Part shown: positions 14,191-20,790 of the stretch, one piece after another | How the letters are laid out: each line of letters opens with the position of its first letter | How positions within the stretch are numbered: position 1 is the stretch's first letter | Assembly: GCA_947372005.1 (NCBI GenBank) | Contig: CANBRV010000005.1 | Location: 1-20,790 of the forward strand | Direction of reading: 5' to 3' | Length of the DNA: 20,790 nucleotides | Origin: Comamonadaceae bacterium | GTDB lineage: Bacteria > Pseudomonadota > Gammaproteobacteria > Burkholderiales > Burkholderiaceae_C | Notes under the pieces: generated by a model | What the model saw: the letters and a program-made list of their open reading frames with translations, nothing else | What the model was told of the DNA's origin: nothing | The model's database searches: none | Position numbers and translations under genes: made by a program

Positions 14191-15342
14191 ATGCAAATAC
14201 TCAATGTTAATTCTAGTCTCGGCTTAAAAACTGGTGGTGGAACGGCTGAACGCACGTTTCAAATGAGCCGGTTTCTAGCCCAATTAGAAAACGTGCACTG
14301 TACTGTTTTAACATTAGACATTGAATTAGATGCTGTGCGCATTCAAGCATTAGAGCCCGCAAATGTAACCATACTGCCTTGTATATGGAAGCGATTTTAT
14401 GTGCCATATGGTGGTTGGCGTACGATTCGGCGCTTGGTTGTACAAGCCGATATCATCCACATGGTTGGGCATTGGAGTGTATTAAATGCATTGGTTTATT
14501 TAGCCGCGAAACAACTGAATAAACCCTATGTTGTTTGCCCAGCGGGCGCTCTCCCGATTTTTGGACGCTCTGCCATACTGAAGCGTTTTTACAATTTTTT
14601 GATTGGTCGATCCCTCATTCGAAATGCCAGTGCCTGGATCGCCGTCACTCAAGGTGAGTTGCCACAGTTTGAAGGCTACAACATTCCCGCTTCAAAGGTA
14701 ACCGTGATACCCAATGGGGTGAATGTTGCAGATTTTGTCATTGACAATCAGAATGATCTTGCTAGCCACACTGAGCTACCTGACGCACCTTTTATCTTAT
14801 TTATGGGGCGACTCAATCCTATTAAAGGACCCGATTTACTGTTGCATGCTTATATTCAAGCGCGGCACCTCTTCCCTCAGTTTCATCTGGTATTTGCAGG
14901 ACCAGATGGTGGCATGCTCTCTAGCCTTAGGCGCACGGTTCAAGCTGCCGAGCTTTCACAGCATGTCCATTTCATAGGCTATGTTGACGGTCGCGCTAAA
15001 TCCAGCGCTTATCACAAGGCTACCTTACTAGTCATCCCTTCTAGACTCGAGGCGATGTCTATCGTCGCCATAGAAGCTGGCATTTGTGGGACGCCCGTTT
15101 TATTGACTGACCAATGCGGCTTCAGCTCTATTTGTCAAGTTGACCCGCGCCTCGAAGTTGCCGCCTCTGTAGATGGATTGGTCAAAGGCCTTACAGAAAT
15201 TCTGATCCACCCAGAATTATTAGGGCGTATTGCACCTGTTTGGAAAAATTTTGTTGCACAGCATTACGCATGGGAAGCGATCGCCCCTCAGTATCTGGTC
15301 CTGTATGAGCGCATTAGCATGCTGCAAAGTGAACGCCCATGA
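14191..15342 (+). CDS. Family 4 (GT-B, retaining) glycosyltransferase
   Basis: This is a 383-residue GT4 enzyme. The N-terminal glycine-rich loop reads GLKTGGGTAER. The domain linker has VIPNGVNVADF, the donor-binding domain begins with FMGRLNPIKGPDLLL, and the EX7E motif is EAMSIVAIE within IPSRLEAMSIVAIEAG. These are the standard signatures of retaining GT4 transferases using UDP- or GDP-sugars. It would add one residue to the undecaprenyl-linked repeat unit at the cytoplasmic membrane. It starts six bases after the epimerase stop and ends in an ATGA overlap with the next transferase, so the two GT4 genes are translationally coupled. The donor is unknown. Confidence 0.93.
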   Translation: MQILNVNSSLGLKTGGGTAERTFQMSRFLAQLENVHCTVLTLDIELDAVRIQALEPANVTILPCIWKRFYVPYGGWRTIRRLVVQADIIHMVGHWSVLNALVYLAAKQLNKPYVVCPAGALPIFGRSAILKRFYNFLIGRSLIRNASAWIAVTQGELPQFEGYNIPASKVTVIPNGVNVADFVIDNQNDLASHTELPDAPFILFMGRLNPIKGPDLLLHAYIQARHLFPQFHLVFAGPDGGMLSSLRRTVQAAELSQHVHFIGYVDGRAKSSAYHKATLLVIPSRLEAMSIVAIEAGICGTPVLLTDQCGFSSICQVDPRLEVAASVDGLVKGLTEILIHPELLGRIAPVWKNFVAQHYAWEAIAPQYLVLYERISMLQSERP

Positions 15343-16571
15343 ATGTACTCGTTGTTAGTCAATATTTTTTGCCCGAAGGTTTTCGAATCAATGATTTGGT
15401 GCAATCATTAGTCGACAAAAATATAACGGTTGATGTGCTCGCGGGTAAACCCAATTACCCAGAGGGCCTCATCTACCCTGGCTACCGAGCTTGGGGCTGG
15501 CAAGTCGAGTTTTTGCTGGGTGCGACTGTGTACCGGTTGCCCCTGTTTCCACGTGGGCAGCGCAGTACATGGCGATTAGCCATGAACTATCTGTCGTTTG
15601 TGCTATCTGGCGTCTTATTGGCGCCTTGGATGCTGCGCAAGCGATCCTATGACGTCATTTTTGTCTATGGTGTATCCCCCATTTTGCAAGCGATTCCAGC
15701 GCTTTTATTGGGCTGGCTACGTGGTATCAAAGTAGTGCTATGGGTGCAAGACTTATGGCCAGCCAGTTTAGAAGCGACGGGCTATGTGCGTAACCCACGG
15801 CTGCTTCATTGTGTCGAGTGTGTGGTACGATTCATTTATCGCCGTACCGATTTGATTTTGGTTCAATCACAAGGGTTTATACCGCACGTCGCGAAACTTG
15901 TACCTGATCAGTCGATTGTTTATTACCCCAATTCGGTCGATCCGATATTTAGTCGTCCCCCAACGGCGTCTTCACCTGATATTGCGGCGCTGGATGAAGG
16001 TTTTTGCGTTGTATTTGCAGGTAATGTAGGCGCTGGGCAAGCAGTGGAAGTGATTGCTGACGCGGCCACGATCTTGAAACATCACCCCGCCATCCGCTTT
16101 GTTGTGATTGGACAAGGTAGTCGCTGGGATTGGCTGCATGCGCAAATCCACGAGCGGCATTTAACAAATTTATATTTACCTGGCAGATACCCTTTGGACG
16201 CGATGCCCAAGTTTCTGCAACAGGCATCTGCTTTATTGGTCACGCTTGCCGACGAGCCTATTTTTGCCGCCACTGTGCCCAACAAAATTCAAGCCTATAT
16301 GGCGGTGGGCCGGCCTATTGTTGCCTGTTTGAACGGCGAGGGTGCACGTTTGGTTATCGAAGCGAATGCTGGTATCGCAGTTGCCGCACAAGACGCACAA
16401 GGCCTAGCGGACGCTTTGCTGAAGTTGTACGCACTGTCAGATCAAGAGCGCGTGGCACTGGGCAACAATGCACGTGATTATTTTAAAATCCATTTCGATC
16501 ATCTACAGCTCACCGATCAGTTGATAGAACACCTCCACTCACAATCTCACATCAAAAAAGGATACCCATGA
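15339..16571 (+). CDS. wbuB: WbuB-like GT4 glycosyltransferase (N-acetyl-L-hexosamine transferase)
   Basis: This 410-residue GT4 protein opens with VVSQYFLPEGFRINDL and continues with VLAGKPNYPEGLIYPGY. Both are hallmarks of the WbuB family, which is linked to adding L-FucNAc-type sugars in O-antigen units. The donor domain includes VVFAGNVGAGQAVEVIADA, and later PNKIQAYMAVGRPIVA. Two hydrophobic stretches (around residues 83-100 and 116-132) may form membrane-associated helices, usual for this family. It directly precedes the three genes for a 2-acetamido-2,6-dideoxy-L-hexose, with an ATGA overlap, which supports that sugar as its donor. Whether the sugar is L-FucNAc, L-QuiNAc or L-RhaNAc depends on the reductase downstream. 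Confidence 0.88.
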   Translation: MNVLVVSQYFLPEGFRINDLVQSLVDKNITVDVLAGKPNYPEGLIYPGYRAWGWQVEFLLGATVYRLPLFPRGQRSTWRLAMNYLSFVLSGVLLAPWMLRKRSYDVIFVYGVSPILQAIPALLLGWLRGIKVVLWVQDLWPASLEATGYVRNPRLLHCVECVVRFIYRRTDLILVQSQGFIPHVAKLVPDQSIVYYPNSVDPIFSRPPTASSPDIAALDEGFCVVFAGNVGAGQAVEVIADAATILKHHPAIRFVVIGQGSRWDWLHAQIHERHLTNLYLPGRYPLDAMPKFLQQASALLVTLADEPIFAATVPNKIQAYMAVGRPIVACLNGEGARLVIEANAGIAVAAQDAQGLADALLKLYALSDQERVALGNNARDYFKIHFDHLQLTDQLIEHLHSQSHIKKGYP

Positions 16572-17425
16572 AAATCGTCGTGCTGGGCGCTAGCGGCATG
16601 ATTGGTAGCGCCATGATGCGCGTACTCAGTACGCAAAAAGATTGGCAAGTGTTTGGAGCACTACGCTCCGACTCTGCCAAACATTTTTTTTCACCCAAAA
16701 TTGCGGCTCGCCTACTAGGTGGTGTTGATGTCGCGCAAGAAGACTCGCTCATTCGTACCCTTCATACGATTCAACCACAGGTCGTTATTAACTGTATTGG
16801 CTTGACCAAGCATCACAAAGAGGCGGACGATCCTTTATTGGCGATTCCTATTAATGCTATGTTGCCACATCGCTTATCAAAGCTATGCGAGATCATCTCA
16901 GCCCGCTTCATTCATATTAGTACAGATTGCATCTTCTCAGGCGCGAAGGGTGCATATACAGAAAATGATGTCAGCGATGCCAAAGACGTATATGGCAAAA
17001 CCAAATCTCTAGGTGAAGTGATCCATTCTCCCCATGCTGTCACACTTCGCACTTCTACCATTGGGCATGAACTAGACAGTCGTTATGGATTGTTAGAGTG
17101 GTTTTTATCGCAAAGTGAGCATTGCGCGGGCTTTAGTCGCGCCATTTTTTCTGGCTTACCCACAGTCACTCTGGCAGAAATCATCCGTGACTTAGTTATT
17201 CCGCAAACGCATCTTTCTGGTTTGTACAATGTAGGGGGATCACCTATCAATAAATATGAACTGCTGTGCCTGATCGCGCAAACATATCAAAAATCCATCG
17301 ATATTATTCAAGATACCGAGTTTTCTATTGATCGATCACTTAATTCACAGCACTTTTGCGAAAGCACAGGTTACGTTATACCAACTTGGCCATCGCTTAT
17401 TCAATCAATGTATAGCCAGAGATAA
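16568..17425 (+). CDS. RmlD-like SDR reductase of UDP-N-acetyl-6-deoxy-L-hexosamine pathway (WbvR-like)
   Basis: This is a 285-residue extended SDR of the RmlD type. The cofactor motif is VLGASGMIGSAM, the substrate loop includes ISTDCIFSGAKGAY, and the catalytic pair is in YGKTKSLGE. The pattern LLEWFLSQ followed by FSGLPTVTLAEII and LSGLYNVGG is shared by reductases paired with CapE-type dehydratases. It lacks the C-terminal cupin that CapF/FnlB/WbjC enzymes of the L-FucNAc pathway carry. It is closer in size and layout to WbvR, which gives UDP-L-RhaNAc on the way to UDP-L-QuiNAc. I therefore favour L-QuiNAc or L-RhaNAc over L-FucNAc. AAGG at 16558-16561 is a good ribosome binding site, and the start overlaps the wbuB-like stop (ATGA). 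Confidence 0.85.
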   Translation: MKIVVLGASGMIGSAMMRVLSTQKDWQVFGALRSDSAKHFFSPKIAARLLGGVDVAQEDSLIRTLHTIQPQVVINCIGLTKHHKEADDPLLAIPINAMLPHRLSKLCEIISARFIHISTDCIFSGAKGAYTENDVSDAKDVYGKTKSLGEVIHSPHAVTLRTSTIGHELDSRYGLLEWFLSQSEHCAGFSRAIFSGLPTVTLAEIIRDLVIPQTHLSGLYNVGGSPINKYELLCLIAQTYQKSIDIIQDTEFSIDRSLNSQHFCESTGYVIPTWPSLIQSMYSQR

Positions 17426-17439
17426 CGCAGGATTTATTT

Positions 17440-18450
17440 ATGTTTGACAATAAAGTTTTAATGATTACCGGCGGCACGGGCTCCTTTGGAAATGCGGTTT
17501 TAAAGCGCTTTTTATCGACCGATGTTCGCGAAATCCGGATTTTTAGTCGCGATGAAAAAAAACAAGAGGAAATGCGTATTGCTTTAAACAATGATAAATT
17601 AAAGTTTTACATTGGTGATATTCGCAACTACGATAGTATTTTACAGGCCATGAAAGGCGTCGACTATGTCTTTCACGCTGCGGCACTAAAACAAGTTCCG
17701 TCCTGCGAGTTTTACCCAATGGAAGCGGTGCGCACCAATGTGCTGGGCGCAGAAAACGTGATGTCGGCGGCGATTGCGCAAGGCGTTGATCGCGTCGTCG
17801 TACTCAGTACTGACAAAGCGGTCTATCCTATTAACGCCATGGGCGTGTCCAAAGCCATGATGGAAAAATTGATGGTGGCCAAGGCCAGAATGCAAACCCC
17901 TGGAGAGACCGTACTATGCGCCACTCGCTACGGCAATGTGATGGCCTCGCGTGGATCGGTTATTCCTTTGTTTATTTCTCAAATTAAAGAGGGGATAGCC
18001 TTAACCATTACAGATCCGAGTATGACGCGATTTTTGATGTCGCTAGATGACTCCGTCGATTTGGTATTGCACGCCTTTGAGCATGGGCAGCAAGGTGATA
18101 TTTTCGTACAAAAAGCGCCTGCCTCCACCGTAGCCGATTTAGCGACCGCTTTGCTAGAAATGTTTCGCAGTACCACTGCGCCACGCATTATTGGTACAAG
18201 GCACGGAGAAAAGCTATTTGAAACCTTGGTCTCTCGCGAAGAAATGGCACGGATAGATGATATGGGCGATTACTACCGCATTCCTGCGGATAACCGCGAT
18301 CTTAACTACGCCAAGTACTTTAGTGACGGCGAGGAAAAAATATCAACCTTGGATGACTACACATCACATAGCACACAGCAATTAAATGTGGCGCAAGTCA
18401 AGGAATTATTACAAAAATTAACTTTTATACAGGAGCAGCTGAATGCTTAA
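17440..18450 (+). CDS. fnlA: UDP-GlcNAc 4,6-dehydratase/5-epimerase (CapE/FnlA/WbjB type)
   Basis: This is a 336-residue extended SDR. It begins with the cofactor motif TGGTGSFG at residues 10-17 and has STDKAVYPINAMGVSK at 123-138. The usual catalytic Tyr-x-x-x-Lys is Met134-x-x-x-Lys138, exactly the arrangement described for CapE. This separates it from WbpM-type retaining dehydratases. It converts UDP-GlcNAc to UDP-2-acetamido-2,6-dideoxy-4-hexulose and inverts C5, giving the L-series intermediate for the reductase and 2-epimerase on either side. AGGA at 17429-17432 lies seven bases before the ATG. Its end overlaps the WecB-like gene by eight bases. Length is normal for the family. Confidence 0.95.
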   Translation: MFDNKVLMITGGTGSFGNAVLKRFLSTDVREIRIFSRDEKKQEEMRIALNNDKLKFYIGDIRNYDSILQAMKGVDYVFHAAALKQVPSCEFYPMEAVRTNVLGAENVMSAAIAQGVDRVVVLSTDKAVYPINAMGVSKAMMEKLMVAKARMQTPGETVLCATRYGNVMASRGSVIPLFISQIKEGIALTITDPSMTRFLMSLDDSVDLVLHAFEHGQQGDIFVQKAPASTVADLATALLEMFRSTTAPRIIGTRHGEKLFETLVSREEMARIDDMGDYYRIPADNRDLNYAKYFSDGEEKISTLDDYTSHSTQQLNVAQVKELLQKLTFIQEQLNA

Positions 18451-19564
18451 AGTCATGACCATTGTGGGCACACGCCCAGAGCTGATCAAAATGAGCCGCG
18501 TCATCGCAGAATTGGACAAGCATACGCAGCACATACTGGTGCATACCGGTCAAAATTATGACTACGAACTGAATCAGATTTTTTTTGATGATTTGCAAAT
18601 TCGTAAACCCGATCATTTTTTAGGTGCAGTCGGTGACACGGCGGCTCAAACCATTGGGCAAGTAATTATTAAATCTGACGAGGTATTTGAGAAAGAAAAG
18701 CCCGATGCGGTTCTTTTATATGGGGACACCAATTCTTGTCTGGCTGTCATTTCGGCTAAACGACGTAAGATTCCCGTCTTTCATATGGAGGCAGGTAACC
18801 GCTGCTTTGATCAACGCGTACCTGAAGAGCTCAATCGCAAAGTATTAGATCATTTAAGTGATATTAATTTAGTTTTGACTGAGCATGCTAGGCGTTATTT
18901 AATTGCTGAAGGCATTCGCCCTGAGACCATTATTAAAACTGGCTCACACATGAATGAAGTGCTAGCGTATTACATGCCGCAGATTAACCAATCTGATGTG
19001 CTCACTCGCCTAGGCCTAACCGCGAATCAATTTTTTGTGGTCAGTGCGCACCGTGAAGAAAATGTGGATACAGCTGAAAATTTAACCGATTTGGTTCACA
19101 CCCTCAATCTTTTAGCAAGCACATATGGCTTCCCCATCATTGTGTCTACTCATCCCAGAACACGCAAGCGATTAGATGCACTGGGACTTACGGATATTCA
19201 TCCACTGATTAATTTTGCCAAGCCTTTTGGATTTTTTGATTTTATTCAGCTACAAATCAAAGCGCGCTGCGTGATCTCCGATAGCGGAACCATTACCGAA
19301 GAGGCCTCTCTTTTAAACTTACCTGCTATTACGATCCGATACGCACATGAGCGACCAGAGGGTATGGATGAAGGTACGGTCATTATGTGCGGGTTAAAAC
19401 CCCAAGAGGTACTCGCGGCTGTTAAGGTTGTCGGTGAGCAGTTCTCCAGTCATGGCCCCATGCGACCTGTTGCCGATTATGCGGCACCGTCTGTATCTCA
19501 AAAAATCCTTCGGTTGGTACTCAGTTATACCGGGTACGTCAATCGAACCGTCTGGCGTCAATGA
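18443..19564 (+). CDS. fnlC: WecB-like UDP-N-acetyl-L-hexosamine 2-epimerase (FnlC/WbjD/WbvD type)
   Basis: This is a 373-residue non-hydrolysing UDP-sugar 2-epimerase. VGTRPELIKMS opens the protein. The residues known to be essential in WecB are recognisable: Asp in YGDTNS, Glu in HMEAGNRC, Glu in VPEELNRK and His in VSAHREEN. The UDP-binding SDSGTITEEASLL is also intact. In this context it carries out the last step, inverting C2 of the UDP-2-acetamido-2,6-dideoxy-L-hexose produced by its two neighbours. AGGAGC at 18431-18436 sits six bases before the ATG, and the start overlaps the dehydratase stop by eight bases. UndPP-chain ManNAc formation (true WecB) is less likely because WecB proper normally lies in the ECA operon. 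Confidence 0.94.
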   Translation: MLKVMTIVGTRPELIKMSRVIAELDKHTQHILVHTGQNYDYELNQIFFDDLQIRKPDHFLGAVGDTAAQTIGQVIIKSDEVFEKEKPDAVLLYGDTNSCLAVISAKRRKIPVFHMEAGNRCFDQRVPEELNRKVLDHLSDINLVLTEHARRYLIAEGIRPETIIKTGSHMNEVLAYYMPQINQSDVLTRLGLTANQFFVVSAHREENVDTAENLTDLVHTLNLLASTYGFPIIVSTHPRTRKRLDALGLTDIHPLINFAKPFGFFDFIQLQIKARCVISDSGTITEEASLLNLPAITIRYAHERPEGMDEGTVIMCGLKPQEVLAAVKVVGEQFSSHGPMRPVADYAAPSVSQKILRLVLSYTGYVNRTVWRQ

Positions 19565-19568
19565 TTCG

Positions 19569-20790
19569 ATGAACTATATCTTCCCCGGCGCATTTGCCGT
19601 CAATGCCCTGTCTATGACAGGCTTGTTGATTGTGGCAAGCTTAGCGGGAGATCCTATTTTTGCTGCAAACATTGGCTTGGTTCAAGCAGCGACCCTGGCG
19701 CTGTTTTACGCATTTTCTGGAAATACACGCAGCGCCATTTTGAATTCTCAATCGGGTGTGAGCGCTCATTCAGTTTTTAGCACGCGACTGATTTTGCTCA
19801 TACCGTTGGCTATAGCGGCGTATTGGCTATCGTCCATTGTGGCCAATGTACCGACCGCTTTAACGGTGATCCTCATTCTGCGCAGAAGTGCAGAGTGGTT
19901 TGATGAGATTTATCTCAGTGAAATGGAACGCCTAGATGCCAAGCATGCAGCTATGAGGTATACGCTGCTTCAAACCAGCTTGCTCGCCATAAACGTGGTG
20001 TGGATGCTGCTTCAATTACCGTTTATTTTGTACGGATTATTTTTATGGGCTGTATTGCCATTGATTTTTAATATTAAATTTCATTGCCAAAGCATTCAAT
20101 TGCTATTCGCACGACCTTTTCATATTATTTCTAAAAATTTGCTGCCACATATTGGCTCTAGCATGATTATCGGCATGACGGTCTATATCTTTAGACTTTT
20201 GTTGACAATGGTCACAGGGAAGTCGATCGCTGGTGATTTAATTACCGCATTTGCTATTGGTGGTGTACTAGGTTCGGTAGTAGCCAATGCGGTAGGCCCT
20301 AGTTTGGCATTGCATCAAAAACGCCATTTACATCAACAAATACCGCGCGTCATTCAAGCTTTACTTTTGATATTTTTTATATCTGGCGTGTTACTTTTTG
20401 CCTTATCCATTTTAGGAGCACCGTTACTGAGCTTGCTAGGAAAAACCCACCTATTTTGGCAGGCAGTGGGGCTTTCCATGGTTGCAGGTGTCGTTATGGT
20501 TTTTGCGCAGATCATCCGCCACCGGCTTTTACAGCATCATGAAGAATTAAACTTATTTGGTCCTGACGTGATCATGAATATTTTAATTATCGCCGCGGTA
20601 CCTTTTGGTTATTATTTATTTGGTGAAAAAATAATGGTCGCGCTTTATTTATGGAGCGCTATTTTGGCTTATTTATTTTATAAAAGCTATGAAGTAAAAG
20701 AAATTTACAATATTTCTTTTACTCAAGTTCATGAAAATAAGATAAAAATAATCATTATTGCTTCTTTACTCATCCCTTTATTTTTTCAAA
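19569..20790 (+). CDS. wzx: Wzx-like polysaccharide flippase (3' end beyond window)
   Basis: A reading frame open from the ATG at 19569 to the window end gives 407 residues of a strongly hydrophobic protein. Helix-like segments occur throughout, for example ALSMTGLLIVASLAG, LILLIPLAIAAYWL, FILYGLFLWAVLPLI, ALLLIFFISGVLLFALSI and IMNILIIAAVPFGYYLF. I estimate at least ten membrane segments. The layout, with basic cytoplasmic loops and no ATPase motif, fits the Wzx/MATE-type exporters that flip undecaprenyl-linked repeat units. It is divergent and I see no motif that fixes the family beyond topology and position at the end of a glycan operon. The start overlaps a three-codon frame (19561-19572) that itself overlaps the upstream stop. 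An O-antigen polymerase (Wzy) is an alternative but is less consistent with the helix spacing. Confidence 0.8.
   Translation, partial: MNYIFPGAFAVNALSMTGLLIVASLAGDPIFAANIGLVQAATLALFYAFSGNTRSAILNSQSGVSAHSVFSTRLILLIPLAIAAYWLSSIVANVPTALTVILILRRSAEWFDEIYLSEMERLDAKHAAMRYTLLQTSLLAINVVWMLLQLPFILYGLFLWAVLPLIFNIKFHCQSIQLLFARPFHIISKNLLPHIGSSMIIGMTVYIFRLLLTMVTGKSIAGDLITAFAIGGVLGSVVANAVGPSLALHQKRHLHQQIPRVIQALLLIFFISGVLLFALSILGAPLLSLLGKTHLFWQAVGLSMVAGVVMVFAQIIRHRLLQHHEELNLFGPDVIMNILIIAAVPFGYYLFGEKIMVALYLWSAILAYLFYKSYEVKEIYNISFTQVHENKIKIIIIASLLIPLFFQ

Noticed and set aside
18443..19564. Housekeeping WecB of enterobacterial common antigen
   Set aside because: It overlaps a CapE-type dehydratase and follows an RmlD-like reductase, which identifies the L-hexosamine pathway.

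Overview
The window is a dense, single-direction (+ strand) surface-polysaccharide locus (O-antigen, capsule or similar) from a Gram-negative bacterium. Neighbouring genes mostly overlap or sit within a few bases, and no gap exceeds 300 bases. The largest gap is 134 bases, at 2236-2369. I saw no tRNA, rRNA, insertion sequence, CRISPR array or convincing terminator. A Wzx-type flippase, CMP-ulosonate genes and nucleotide-amino-sugar genes point to a proteobacterium. The species cannot be fixed from this stretch. Base composition is uneven, with GC-rich genes next to strongly AT-rich ones, as is common in loci assembled by horizontal exchange.

Layout. (1) 1-55: the last codons of an upstream gene that look like the C-terminus of a pseudaminic/sialic acid synthase (PseI/NeuB family). 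It is joined by a TTGA overlap to a RimJ-like acetyltransferase (52-570). (2) 589-3011: a PFTS-motif polysaccharide protein and, after an AT-rich gap with a perfect inverted repeat, a left-handed-beta-helix acyltransferase. (3) 3018-5528: a methyltransferase with an N-terminal zinc ribbon, followed by two coupled unknown proteins that appear to be distant siblings. (4) 5521-10903: the most interesting block. Seven tightly packed genes encode a metal-type KDO8P-synthase homologue with altered sugar-pocket motifs, a KdsD-type CBS pair without its isomerase domain, a sugar O-methyltransferase, an HpcH/HpaI pyruvate aldolase, two short-chain dehydrogenases and a KdsB-like cytidylyltransferase. (5) 10906-15342: a probable GT-B transferase, a GT2 glycosyltransferase, an NAD-dependent epimerase/reductase and a GT4 glycosyltransferase. 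(6) 15339-19564: a WbuB-like GT4 transferase and a three-gene UDP-2-acetamido-2,6-dideoxy-L-hexose pathway (RmlD-like reductase, CapE/FnlA-type dehydratase-epimerase, WecB-like 2-epimerase). (7) 19569-20790: a Wzx-like flippase that runs off the end of the window.

How it fits together. My reading is that the locus makes a repeat unit containing an N-acetyl-L-hexosamine (L-QuiNAc, L-RhaNAc or L-FucNAc) and an unusual, probably O-methylated, CMP-activated 3-deoxy-2-ulosonic acid. The latter would come from the 5521-10903 block and would not be ordinary Kdo. Pseudaminic acid may also be present, from genes upstream. Glycosyltransferases within the window would assemble the unit and the flippase would export it. 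The enzyme families are well supported. The identity of the ulosonate, the order of steps and the assignment of transferases are inference.
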